In this document: in pieces, positions 55,620 to 64,000 of the stretch
How the letters are laid out: every line of letters starts with the position of its first letter
Position numbering within the stretch: the first letter of the stretch is position 1
From: Bacillaceae bacterium OF18-1A
GTDB taxonomy: Bacteria > Bacillota > Bacilli > Bacillales > Bacillaceae_G
Assembly (NCBI GenBank): GCA_027694045.1
Contig: JAQEWB010000002.1
Location: 310,001 to 374,000, forward strand
Direction: 5' to 3'
DNA: 64,000 bases
The notes under the pieces: generated by a model
The model's input: only the letters and a program-made list of their open reading frames with translations
The model's database searches: none
What the model was told of the DNA's origin: nothing
Program-made: the position numbers and the translations under genes

Positions 55620-56019
55620 TCTTTGGCACCTCCTTCTTTATTTATACCATACAACTCAATATATGGAACAACAATCGCAACTTTACTATTTATAAGAAAA
55701 ATATTCAACGTCTTTATACGTTTCCCTTTTTTAACCCTATATTTTTCTTATTTTTATTTAACATTCATTTAAGAATATCGCAGTAAACTGTGAATAACTG
55801 CTTATCTTGAAATAATTCCATTTCAAGTGTAAAGATTACCGCCAAGTATAAGTCTACACTAAGATGTACTCATAGAAAAGTGAAACTTGTACCAATACTA
55901 GTATGAATCTAAGAATTTTTACATATTTTTCATCAAATGAACCATTCTTGCAAACTCATATGCATGTAACAGAACGTTCGTTTTCTTTTTTCTGTAATTG
56001 TGTTGTGAAAACTACCGTT
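55620..56019. other. 400-base gap between divIB and ftsA
   Basis: No open frame is convincing. In B. subtilis ylxW, ylxX and sbp lie here; none is seen. The stretch is A+T-rich and holds the ftsA promoter candidate at its left end. It may carry further promoters for ftsA-ftsZ (sigma-H in B. subtilis), but I see no clear match. Confidence 0.6.
55680..55708 (-). promoter_or_regulatory. sigma-A-like promoter for ftsA-ftsZ
   Basis: Minus-strand TTGAAT (55703-55708) and TAAAGT (55680-55685) with a 17-base spacer, about 60 bases before the ftsA ATG. Confidence 0.45.
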
Positions 56020-56790
56020 CTATTCTTTTTTTTCTGCTGCCCCTAGCTCTTTCGTATACGCACCTACTTCTAAGTCAATCAATACCTTCTTACCTGGCTC
56101 AATTGTTTTCAAAATAAGCGGATAAGCTTCCATACGCTTTGCAAAATTTTGAATCGTAGTGCTCACCTCATACCCTTCATTCATATATAAAGTAAGATGA
56201 TCTTCATTCGCATTTGTCGGTGAATAACGAATCTCAGAGATAGATCTTAAAATGGTCGGTGTTAATTTCTCTAATTCAGCAATTAATTCCTTCATTTTAT
56301 CCTCTTTAAAAGGTTCAAAAATCGGTGCTGCAACAGGAAGCTTTCCATTTGGGAGCACGTCAAGTGTTTTCCCATTTTCTAATAGCGGTTGTAATTTCCC
56401 ATCTTTGTTTATATAACCAATTGTTAAATATTCTTCAATATGGATATCAATTTTGTTTGGAAAACGTTTTTTTACATTTACTGCTTTAATTTCTTTTCGT
56501 TTCGTTAAGTTTTCTTCTGCTTTATGTGCCGTCACTCGGAAATAACTTGTATCATATGTCACACCTGCATCCTTCATCACTTGCTCATCTGTCATATAAT
56601 GATTTCCAAACACACTTATCTTCTTTATATTACTAAGCGGAGACCGAAAATAAATTAAAAAGAGTACTAATAAAAATAAAATTGATATGTATAAAATCAA
56701 CCGATGATTAACATTTTTTTTGTTTTTTTTCTTTTGATTTTTTAATTTTGGTACACGATCTTGTAGTTTAATCACTTTACTATTTTTCAT
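56020..56790 (-). CDS. divIB: cell division protein DivIB (FtsQ homologue)
   Basis: 256 residues. A very basic cytoplasmic tail (KNQKKKNKKN), one membrane helix at about 30-48, then an extracellular POTRA domain (KKISVFGNHYMTDEQVM) and the beta domain. It forms a complex with DivIC and FtsL and controls septal peptidoglycan synthases. The chain ends in a short Glu/Lys tail. Confidence 0.94.
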   Translation of the reverse strand: MKNSKVIKLQDRVPKLKNQKKKNKKNVNHRLILYISILFLLVLFLIYFRSPLSNIKKISVFGNHYMTDEQVMKDAGVTYDTSYFRVTAHKAEENLTKRKEIKAVNVKKRFPNKIDIHIEEYLTIGYINKDGKLQPLLENGKTLDVLPNGKLPVAAPIFEPFKEDKMKELIAELEKLTPTILRSISEIRYSPTNANEDHLTLYMNEGYEVSTTIQNFAKRMEAYPLILKTIEPGKKVLIDLEVGAYTKELGAAEKKE

Positions 56791-56813
56791 GTACGATCCC
56801 CCTATGTAACATA

Positions 56814-56842
56814 AAGAACGGCATGTTCCTCATGCCGTTCTT
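56814..56842. terminator. hairpin between murB and divIB
   Basis: AAGAACGGCATG and CATGCCGTTCTT, perfect 12-base arms, five-base loop. T-richness is modest on both sides, so it may be a weak terminator or a processing site. Confidence 0.65.
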
Positions 56843-56888
56843 ATCTTCTTATTATAACATAAATGATAATGAGCGGAACGAGTAACCG

Positions 56889-57794
56889 TTATCTTCCAAT
56901 GATTTCTACTTCTGTGTGCATATCTACACCAAATTTGTCTTTAATTGTATGTTTTATCAATGCAATTAAAGACAATACATCTTGCGCTGAGGCTCCCCCA
57001 GTATTAATAATAAAATTGCCATGCATTTCAGAAATTTGAGCCCCACCTATTTTATAACCACGAAGACCTGCTCTTTCTACTAAATCTCCTGCAAAATATG
57101 GAATGGGATTCCGAAATACACTTCCTGCACAAGGGTGATTCCATGGTTGTGTTTCACGACGATAGTCTTTATTCTTTTGCATGCTACGTACAATGTCCTC
57201 ACGTTCTCCTACCTGTAATCGAAACTCAGCTTCCAAAACAATACCTGGACGTTTCTTTTGCAATACAGATGTACGATATGAAAACTCCATTTCTTGATTT
57301 GTTAACCAGCTAATTGTTCCATTTTCAAATAGAATAAGCGCCTTTGATAATATACTAGATATATCTGATTTATGCGCACCTGCATTCATGTATACTGCAC
57401 CACCAACACTTCCTGGAATACCACTTGCAAATTCTAGTCCAGCTAACCCTTGGCGACTAAGTAAAGTTGACAATTTAATAAGGGGATATCCACCACCAAC
57501 TCTTACCATATGTTTTTCGACCTTTAAGTGATCTAATCCTTCTCCTAAACGAATAACAACACCTTCTATACCTTGATCAGATACAAGAAGATTTGAACCA
57601 CGACCAATTACAGTCCACTTTGATTTGTACTTCTTTATTAACTGTAACGTTTCCGCAACACCGGCAACATGCTTTGGCACAATTAAAATATCAGCTGGTC
57701 CACCTATTTTCATAGTTGTATAACGTGCTAATGGTTCGTTAACTAACACTCGACCAACATTCGCTTCTATAAGCTCATTTACTAATTGTTCCAT
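56889..57794 (-). CDS. murB: UDP-N-acetylenolpyruvoylglucosamine reductase
   Basis: 301 residues. FAD enzyme that reduces UDP-GlcNAc-enolpyruvate to UDP-MurNAc with NADPH. FAD-binding [12 protein letters not shown] and [19 protein letters not shown]; the catalytic Ser in [10 protein letters not shown] and a late Glu in HTEVEIIG. Type IIa by its compact length. Site GGGGGAG. Confidence 0.97.
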   Translation of the reverse strand: MEQLVNELIEANVGRVLVNEPLARYTTMKIGGPADILIVPKHVAGVAETLQLIKKYKSKWTVIGRGSNLLVSDQGIEGVVIRLGEGLDHLKVEKHMVRVGGGYPLIKLSTLLSRQGLAGLEFASGIPGSVGGAVYMNAGAHKSDISSILSKALILFENGTISWLTNQEMEFSYRTSVLQKKRPGIVLEAEFRLQVGEREDIVRSMQKNKDYRRETQPWNHPCAGSVFRNPIPYFAGDLVERAGLRGYKIGGAQISEMHGNFIINTGGASAQDVLSLIALIKHTIKDKFGVDMHTEVEIIGR

Positions 57795-57855
57795 AGATGA
57801 TCTCCCCCATATTAATTCTCCTTATGACAATAATATGCAGGGCGTTCACCTAACG

Positions 57856-58950
57856 TTATTTTTTCACAAGCTTATTCATTACTTCATAAAGCTTATTTGC
57901 TGCATCTGGAATACCTAATTGCTTCGCAGCTTGCTTCATATTTTGTAACGTTTGTGCATCTAATAAAATCTCATCAATATCACGAATAAGCGTTTCTGCT
58001 GTTAATTCTTTTTCAAGTAACATTTTTGCGGCTCCTTTATCAACAACTGAGCGCGCATTCTTTTCCTGATGGTTATTTGTTACGTATGGACTCGGGATTA
58101 ACACACTTGGCTTACCTAGCGCTGTTAACTCTGCAAGTGTCGTTGCTCCCGCTCTTGAAACAACAAGGTCTACGCCAGTCAATACCTCTGGCATATTATG
58201 AATGAACGGTTTAATAATAACATTATCCGGATTTCCTTTTTGCTTCACGGCTTCCATTACTTTGTCATAATGCACTTCACCTGTTACATACAAGATCTCG
58301 TAACTTTTGTTTCCAAACTGCTCAATCGCCTCTACGAAAGCATCATTAATCGGTCTTGCCCCACGGCTTCCACCAAAAATAAGTACAGATTTTTTAGGAA
58401 GAGATAGCCCCACTGAACGTTTCCCTTTCATTCCATTTTGATCCATTACTTCTGATGCACGTGGATTTCCTGTCATGACCACTTTTGACTGTGGAAAATG
58501 TTCTGCAGCTGCTTCAAAACAAACAGCAACTTTATCAACGTAACGACTTAAAAATTTATTCGTTACACCTGGTACACTATTCTGTTCATGTACAATAGTT
58601 GGAATACCTAGTTTAGCCGCTGCATATACAACTGGTCCACATACATATCCACCCGTTCCAATCACAATATCTGGATTAAAACGACGAATATATCGTTTAC
58701 TATCTTGTACACCTTTTAGAAAACGCATCACCGTTTTCACATTATCTAACGATATTTTTCGTTTAAATCCACTTATAACGATAGACTGAAACGGTATACC
58801 CGCTTTTGGAACGATTGTACTCTCTAATCCATTTTCCGTACCAATATATAAGAATCTTGCTTCCGGATTTAACTTTTTTATTTCTCTAATTAAAGCAAGA
58901 GCCGGATAAATATGGCCTCCAGTTCCCCCACCACTGACTAATACACGCAC
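57856..58950 (-). CDS. murG: UDP-GlcNAc:undecaprenyl-PP-MurNAc-pentapeptide GlcNAc transferase
   Basis: 364 residues from a GTG with GGAGGAG upstream. It forms lipid II on the inner membrane face. G-loops [15 protein letters not shown] and [11 protein letters not shown], and the UDP-binding [25 protein letters not shown], are intact. Two Rossmann domains; peripheral membrane protein. Confidence 0.97.
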   Translation of the reverse strand: MRVLVSGGGTGGHIYPALALIREIKKLNPEARFLYIGTENGLESTIVPKAGIPFQSIVISGFKRKISLDNVKTVMRFLKGVQDSKRYIRRFNPDIVIGTGGYVCGPVVYAAAKLGIPTIVHEQNSVPGVTNKFLSRYVDKVAVCFEAAAEHFPQSKVVMTGNPRASEVMDQNGMKGKRSVGLSLPKKSVLIFGGSRGARPINDAFVEAIEQFGNKSYEILYVTGEVHYDKVMEAVKQKGNPDNVIIKPFIHNMPEVLTGVDLVVSRAGATTLAELTALGKPSVLIPSPYVTNNHQEKNARSVVDKGAAKMLLEKELTAETLIRDIDEILLDAQTLQNMKQAAKQLGIPDAANKLYEVMNKLVKK

Positions 58951-59028
58951 TACTAACTCCTCCGCTTCTCTGTTCTTATTTCAATTGTATTTATTTCTAT
59001 CTACATATTGTATTTTCACACACATACG

Positions 59029-59056
59029 AAAAACCCTGTCTTATAAAACAGGGTTT
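59029..59056 (-). terminator. terminator after spoVE
   Basis: AAACCCTGT and ACAGGGTTT arms with an eight-base loop; overlaps the spoVE stop and has a T-rich tail (minus strand). Confidence 0.8.
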
Positions 59057-60146
59057 AGTAGCGAGAATGGCGACTTATATTTAATAATACACCTACTGCC
59101 ATTAACATTAATGTTAAACTTGATCCACCATAACTTAAAAACGGCAAAGTAATACCCGTAACAGGCATCAAGCCTGTTACAACACCAACATTAATCATTA
59201 CTTGAATCGCAATCATCGCCACAATACCTACTGCTAAAAACGTACCATATAAATCTGGCGCTCCTAATGCTATACGAATCCCGCGCCATAATAATAGACT
59301 AAATAATAATAACACAAATGAACCACCAATAAAACCTAATTCCTCGGATAAGATCGCAAATATAAAGTCTGTTTGTGGTTCAGGTAAATAAAGAAACTTT
59401 TGTCTACTTTGTCCAAGTCCAAGCCCGAATAATCCACCAGGTCCAATTGCAAGTAACGATTGAATAATTTGAAATCCACTTCCAAGCGGATCTGACCACG
59501 GATCTAAATATGATGTAATACGTTTCATTCGATACGGTGCTGATGCAATTAACCCTACAAATCCTGCTACACCAATCAAACCAAACATTGCAAAGTGAAA
59601 GACCCTCGCTCCTGATATGAATATCATAATGATACATGTCCCCACCATTACCGTTCCTGTACCAAGGTCTGGCTGTAACATAATCATCCCGAAAGCAAGA
59701 AACACAAAACTAAGAGCCGGTAATAAACCACGTTTAAAAGATGTAATTAATTTTTGCCGTTCCGCTAAAAATTTCGCCAAGAAAATTATCATCGCAAACT
59801 TCATAAACTCTGACGGTTGAATCGAAAATGCTCCGATCCCAATCCAACTTCGTGCTCCTCCTCGAACGAGACCTACTCCTGGAATAAGAACGAGAATAAG
59901 AAGAATGAAGCAAACTAGTAAAATGACTTTTGAATACGTACGCCACACCCAATAATCAATTTTCATGATAAAAAACATGGCCACTACACCAAGACCCGCA
60001 AACAGTAATTGTCTTTTTGCAAAAAAGAATGAGTCCCCCATTTTATAAGAGGCCCAAACTGCACTCGCACTATAAACCATAATCATTCCGATTGTTAACA
60101 ACGCAAGTGTAACGATGATGAGAATAAAATCAGGCGTTTTCTTCAT
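59055..60146 (-). CDS. spoVE: SEDS family peptidoglycan polymerase SpoVE/FtsW-type
   Basis: 363 residues with about ten membrane helices. Conserved SEDS stretches: MVYSASAVWA, GARSWIGIGAFSIQPSEFMK, LQPDLGTG, PEPQTDFIFAILSEELGFIGG (contains the family Asp/Glu pair) and TGITLPFLSYGGSS. By synteny (between murD and murG) it matches spoVE, needed for spore cortex synthesis; it may also serve as a vegetative FtsW. Confidence 0.93.
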   Translation of the reverse strand: MKKTPDFILIIVTLALLTIGMIMVYSASAVWASYKMGDSFFFAKRQLLFAGLGVVAMFFIMKIDYWVWRTYSKVILLVCFILLILVLIPGVGLVRGGARSWIGIGAFSIQPSEFMKFAMIIFLAKFLAERQKLITSFKRGLLPALSFVFLAFGMIMLQPDLGTGTVMVGTCIIMIFISGARVFHFAMFGLIGVAGFVGLIASAPYRMKRITSYLDPWSDPLGSGFQIIQSLLAIGPGGLFGLGLGQSRQKFLYLPEPQTDFIFAILSEELGFIGGSFVLLLFSLLLWRGIRIALGAPDLYGTFLAVGIVAMIAIQVMINVGVVTGLMPVTGITLPFLSYGGSSLTLMLMAVGVLLNISRHSRY

Positions 60147-60194
60147 TACCCATGAACACCACCTCTTTGGACAGAAACATTTGCCCTATGTAAC

Positions 60195-60228
60195 AAAACA
60201 TCAGTAGGTGTTAGCCTACTGATGTTTT
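60195..60228 (-). terminator. terminator between murD and spoVE
   Basis: AAAACATCAGTAGG and complement, perfect 14-base arms with a six-base loop. Confidence 0.8.
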
Positions 60229-60236
60229 GATTTACT

Positions 60237-61589
60237 TTATATAAGTTTATGCACAGCTTGTATAAAAATGTCTCCTCTTTCTTCAAATGTTTTAAATTGA
60301 TCCCAGCTTGCACATGCTGGAGAAAGAAGAATTACATCACCATCTATAGAATGAGCATAAGCTTTCACTACTGCTTCATCTAAAGTATCGACACTTTCAA
60401 TTATATCTAATCCCGCTTTTTCTGCAGCTCTTACTAATTTTGGTGCGGTTTGTCCAAATGTTACAATCGCTTTTACATTTTTAAAGTACGGAATTAAATC
60501 ATCAAACTCATTCCCTCGATCAAGCCCACCCGCTAATAACACAATCGGTTGTGTAAACGCAGCTAAAGCTTTCTCAGTCGCTAACATATTCGTCGCTTTT
60601 GAGTCATTATAAAACTTGCGATTATTAATCGTTGTTACATATTCTAAACGATGTTTTACACCTGTAAAACGTTTTAACACGACCGTAATCGCTTCATTAG
60701 AAACGCCTAATAATTTCGCGATACTCATCGCAGCTAAAATATTTTCTAAATTATGTTGACCAGGTAAAACGATATCACTTACTTCAACAACTTTTTCACC
60801 TTTGAAATAAAGAGCATCGCCTTTTATGCAAGCACCATCTTCAATTTCCTTTGTCGTCGAGAATAGTACTTTTTGACCTTTACTATAAGCAGATAAAGCC
60901 ATCACGTCTGCATCATCTGCATTTATTACACTATAATCATTTTCTGTTTGGTTTTTAAAAATATTTGCTTTTGCTAAACCATATTCCTTCTTCGTCCCAT
61001 GATAATCTAAATGAGCTTCAAATAAATTTAAAAACGCAGCAATTTTAGGTTGGAACGATTCTACGCCCATCAACTGGAACGATGAAAGTTCTGTAACTAC
61101 AACTTCATTTTCTTTTGCACCCTGTGCTACTTCACAAGCTACAGTGCCTATGTTCCCTGCAATAACAGGGTGCTTTTGTCCTTCTTTTAACATTTCAAAT
61201 GTAAGCATTGTCGTTGTCGTTTTACCGTTAGATCCCGTAATTCCAACAAATGGTGCTTCTGAAATACGATACGCTAATTCCACTTCCGTAACGATTGGAA
61301 TTTGCTTTTCTTTCGCAGCAACTAATATTGGATTCGAATACGGGATTCCAGGGTTTTTTACGACAAGAGAAATATTTCTCTCCAATAATTCTAAAGGATG
61401 CCCACCACATACAACGTCCATCCCTTTTGCTTGTAATTCTGCAGCGGGTACATTTTCTGCTAAAGGTTTTCCGTCATTCACAATAACATTTGCACCTAAT
61501 TTTTGTAACAACGTAGCTGCTGCATAACCACTTTTTGCAATGCCTAATACAAGAATATTTTTATTTTGAAATTCAGTTACAGTTTTCAA
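60237..61589 (-). CDS. murD: UDP-N-acetylmuramoylalanine-D-glutamate ligase
   Basis: 450 residues from a TTG placed right after the mraY TAA, with GGGGTGTGGATG as site. Mur ligase that adds D-Glu. N-terminal UDP-binding Rossmann domain, central ATPase P-loop [11 protein letters not shown], then the C-terminal domain with [12 protein letters not shown] and [12 protein letters not shown]. Tightly coupled to mraY. Confidence 0.97.
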   Translation of the reverse strand: MKTVTEFQNKNILVLGIAKSGYAAATLLQKLGANVIVNDGKPLAENVPAAELQAKGMDVVCGGHPLELLERNISLVVKNPGIPYSNPILVAAKEKQIPIVTEVELAYRISEAPFVGITGSNGKTTTTMLTFEMLKEGQKHPVIAGNIGTVACEVAQGAKENEVVVTELSSFQLMGVESFQPKIAAFLNLFEAHLDYHGTKKEYGLAKANIFKNQTENDYSVINADDADVMALSAYSKGQKVLFSTTKEIEDGACIKGDALYFKGEKVVEVSDIVLPGQHNLENILAAMSIAKLLGVSNEAITVVLKRFTGVKHRLEYVTTINNRKFYNDSKATNMLATEKALAAFTQPIVLLAGGLDRGNEFDDLIPYFKNVKAIVTFGQTAPKLVRAAEKAGLDIIESVDTLDEAVVKAYAHSIDGDVILLSPACASWDQFKTFEERGDIFIQAVHKLI

Positions 61590-62564
61590 TTACATCCACA
61601 CCCCGATATAAATTCCTAACACAGCTAATAAAAATCCTACAGACCAAAACGTCACAACGACGCGCCACTCTGACCAACCACATAATTCATAATGATGGTG
61701 CAATGGACTCATTTTAAAGACACGTTTTCCTGTTGTTTTAAACGAAATAACTTGAATAATAACAGATAAAGTTTCCATTACGAATACTCCACCAATAATT
61801 ACAAGTAACAATTCTTGTTTTAATAAAATCGCTACAGCTGCGATGGCACCACCTAAAGCTAAGGAACCTGTATCCCCCATAAATACTTTCGCTGGATTCG
61901 CATTAAATACTAAAAATCCAAGTACAGCTCCTACAACTGCCATACAGAATATCGCTACTCCAAACTGCTCTTGCGCTACAGCAATAATACTAAATGCTCC
62001 AAATGCAATAGCAGCTGTTCCTGATAATAAACCATCTAAACCGTCAGTTAAGTTAACTGCATTCGATCCACCGATAAGCATAAATAGTACGAGTACAAAA
62101 TACGCCCAACTTAATTCAAACTTAACATCCGTTCCCGGAATCATGATGTATGTGTGAAACGCTTGCCCTTTTCCAATTAAAAAGAACGCAATCGCGATAA
62201 CAAGCTGACCTATTAATTTTTGTTTTGATGTTAAACCAAGATTTCTTTTCTTAACTACCTTTATGTAGTCATCTAAAAATCCAATCAATCCGTAACCAAA
62301 TGTCACCAATAATAATAACGAAACTTCTGCACCTAAATGATTGAACTTAATTGCCATAATAAGAGTAGTCACCATCATGGACACATATATGACAATCCCA
62401 CCCATTGTTGGTGTTCCTGATTTTTTTTGATGTGACTTCGGCCCTTCATCACGAATACTCTGTCCGAACTTTAATTTTCTTAAAAAGGGAATAAACAATG
62501 GCGAAAGGGCAACAGAAATTAAGAATGCCACCCCAGCCGTTACTAATAAACCTTGCTCAAGCAC
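61590..62564 (-). CDS. mraY: phospho-N-acetylmuramoyl-pentapeptide transferase
   Basis: 324 residues from a GTG; GAGGAGG lies seven bases upstream, and a longer GTG start lies on that site. It transfers phospho-MurNAc-pentapeptide to undecaprenyl phosphate, giving lipid I. Ten membrane helices; signature [10 protein letters not shown], catalytic Asp cluster in GFLDDYIKV and [12 protein letters not shown], and [12 protein letters not shown], then the His-rich loop SPLHHHYEL. Confidence 0.97.
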   Translation of the reverse strand: MLEQGLLVTAGVAFLISVALSPLFIPFLRKLKFGQSIRDEGPKSHQKKSGTPTMGGIVIYVSMMVTTLIMAIKFNHLGAEVSLLLLVTFGYGLIGFLDDYIKVVKKRNLGLTSKQKLIGQLVIAIAFFLIGKGQAFHTYIMIPGTDVKFELSWAYFVLVLFMLIGGSNAVNLTDGLDGLLSGTAAIAFGAFSIIAVAQEQFGVAIFCMAVVGAVLGFLVFNANPAKVFMGDTGSLALGGAIAAVAILLKQELLLVIIGGVFVMETLSVIIQVISFKTTGKRVFKMSPLHHHYELCGWSEWRVVVTFWSVGFLLAVLGIYIGVWM

Positions 62565-62586
62565 ATGTAGTCCTCCTCTCACGTTG

Positions 62587-64000
62587 TTATTCTTCGTTGT
62601 TTAAACGCTCTGTAATTGCTTCTTTAGCGACTTCGCGATCGTCAAAATGATGAACTTCTTTGCCGATAATTTGATAAGTCTCATGCCCTTTACCAGCAAT
62701 AATAATAATATCTTCAGCATTCGCTTTCGCAATCGCATTGTATATCGCTTCTTTTCTATCAATAATTACTTCATAATTGTTCCCACTTGCACCTTGGACC
62801 ATATCATCTAAAATAGCCGCTGGGTCTTCACTTCTTGGATTATCTGATGTGTAAATTGCATGGGTTGCATATTTTGTTGCAACACTTGCCATTATCGGTC
62901 TCTTCGTTTTATCTCGGTCACCGCCGCAACCAACGATACAATACACATCGCCTTTTGCAAATTGTTTTGCTGTTTTCAATACATTTTCTAAGCTATCTGG
63001 CGTATGCGCATAATCCACAATAACTGTATAATTTTGTCCACCATCAACAACTTCAAAACGTCCAGGAACCCCTGCTAGTTTCTTTATAACATCCAGGATT
63101 GTTTCTAAGCTCACACCAGAAACAAGTCCTGCTGCTGTTGCTGCTAGCACGTTATATACATTAAATTTACCAATCAACTTCATCGTAACATTTACACTTT
63201 CATACGGTGTTACAAGCATAAATGTAGTACCGCCACTCGTCATAACAATATCCTTCGCCATAATGTCACTAGTTGTATCAATACCATATGTTACAACAGT
63301 TGCCGCAGTACTTCTCATGTACTCCTCTGTTACAGCATCATCATTATTTAATATAGCGTACTTTTCACGGTTATGATTATAACTATTGCCAAGCTGTGCA
63401 AATAGCAACCCTTTTGCATGTTTATATTCTTCCATCGTTTTATGATAGTCTAAATGATCTTGTGTTAAATTTGTAAATACCGCTACATCGTAATCACATC
63501 CGTGTACACGACCAAGATCTAAAGCGTGTGAAGAAACTTCCATTACTGTGCTATCTACACCTTTTTCAACCATTTTGGAAAACGTCTGTTGAAGTGTTAG
63601 TGCATCTGGTGTTGTATTTTTCACCTCAAATGTTTCATCACCGATTTTCATATTAATCGTTCCAATTAGCCCTGTTTTATGACCATGTGCTCGCATAATC
63701 TCATCCATAATATGCGATGTTGTTGTCTTTCCATTTGTACCTGTAATTCCGATTAAATGTAACTTGTGTGTTGGTTGACCATAAAAATAATCAGCTAAAA
63801 CCGCTAACGAACGAAAAGTATTTTTCACAAGTACAACTGGAACGTCAACATCAATTGGTCTTTCCGCAACAATAGCAGCCGCTCCTTGTGCCGCTGCTTG
63901 CTTAGCAAAATCATGGCTATCAACCGTATATCCTTTCATACATACAAATAAGCTTCCTTCTTTCACTTTACGTGAATCAGCTTCTATAGATGTGATTTCT
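62587..64000 (-). CDS. murE: UDP-MurNAc-tripeptide synthetase MurE (N-terminus cut by window edge)
   Basis: About 470 codons are present and the frame continues open past base 64000; the GTG at 63966 is internal, since upstream codons read [11 protein letters not shown], part of the N-terminal Mur fold. It adds meso-diaminopimelate. P-loop [13 protein letters not shown], the carbamylated-Lys region YKHAKG, and the DNPRSEDP motif that selects diaminopimelate rather than lysine. Family length is about 490 residues, so roughly 20 are missing. Confidence 0.97.
   Translation of the reverse strand, partial: EITSIEADSRKVKEGSLFVCMKGYTVDSHDFAKQAAAQGAAAIVAERPIDVDVPVVLVKNTFRSLAVLADYFYGQPTHKLHLIGITGTNGKTTTSHIMDEIMRAHGHKTGLIGTINMKIGDETFEVKNTTPDALTLQQTFSKMVEKGVDSTVMEVSSHALDLGRVHGCDYDVAVFTNLTQDHLDYHKTMEEYKHAKGLLFAQLGNSYNHNREKYAILNNDDAVTEEYMRSTAATVVTYGIDTTSDIMAKDIVMTSGGTTFMLVTPYESVNVTMKLIGKFNVYNVLAATAAGLVSGVSLETILDVIKKLAGVPGRFEVVDGGQNYTVIVDYAHTPDSLENVLKTAKQFAKGDVYCIVGCGGDRDKTKRPIMASVATKYATHAIYTSDNPRSEDPAAILDDMVQGASGNNYEVIIDRKEAIYNAIAKANAEDIIIIAGKGHETYQIIGKEVHHFDDREVAKEAITERLNNEE

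Noticed and set aside
63964..63966. GTG as the murE start
   Set aside because: The open frame continues upstream to the window edge with family-typical residues, so this codon is an internal Val.

Overview
The window is a low-GC, almost entirely leftward-transcribed chromosomal segment of a Bacillus of the B. cereus group (cereus/thuringiensis/anthracis/mycoides type). This rests on three things: the gene order matches the Bacillus recG-yloV-rpmB-spoVM-thiN-...-pyr-...-ileS-divIVA-sepF-sigG-sigE-spoIIGA-ftsZ-ftsA-divIB-mur cluster; a full sporulation set is present (spoVM, sigG, sigE, spoIIGA, spoVE, ylmC); and protein lengths agree with what I recall of that group. No species call is made. 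All family assignments come from reading the translations, not from a search.

Layout. (1) 1-22.4 kb, nearly all minus strand: recG (cut by the left edge), fakA-like yloV, yloU, then rpmB (plus strand), an 81-bp spoVM gene, thiN, rpe, rsgA, the prkC/prpC kinase-phosphatase pair, rlmN, rsmB, fmt, def, priA, coaBC, rpoZ, gmk, remA, yicC-type yloC and a Ca2+-type P-ATPase. This block couples translation and ribosome maturation with replication restart, CoA synthesis and Ser/Thr signalling. (2) 22.4-29.0 kb, mostly plus strand: rqcH, an M24 aminopeptidase, a DinB-fold protein, two tandem paralogous membrane proteins (minus), an orphan permease, a small membrane protein and an 18-codon remnant of a HAD phosphatase. 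This is the only accessory stretch, in the place where B. subtilis carries its cysH sulfate-assimilation operon. (3) 29.0-40.9 kb: the complete de novo pyrimidine operon pyrR-P-B-C-AA-AB-K-D-F-E with one strong promoter, three PyrR-dependent attenuators and a terminal hairpin. (4) 40.9-46.6 kb: rluD, lspA, ylyA, and ileS behind an isoleucine T-box. (5) 46.1-56.8 kb: divIVA, ylmH, ylmG, sepF, ylmE, pgeF, ylmC, sigG, sigE, spoIIGA, ftsZ, ftsA, divIB: division-site placement, Z-ring assembly and the sporulation sigma factors. (6) 56.9-64 kb: murB, murG, spoVE, murD, mraY, murE (cut by the right edge): cytoplasmic and lipid-linked peptidoglycan precursor synthesis.

Many starts were moved from the longest open frame to the start supported by a ribosome binding site. 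Several are GTG or TTG (recG, prkC, murD, murG, mraY, divIVA, ylmE, ylyA, sigG, spoIIGA, the DinB gene). There are no rRNA, tRNA, CRISPR, insertion-sequence or prophage signals. I found no convincing new multi-gene system. The best leads are a hairpin that would bury the ribosome binding site of the DinB gene, the tandem membrane paralogues with an adjacent orphan permease, the HAD remnant, and two residue changes in otherwise conserved motifs (Gmk Leu45, RqcH Glu97).
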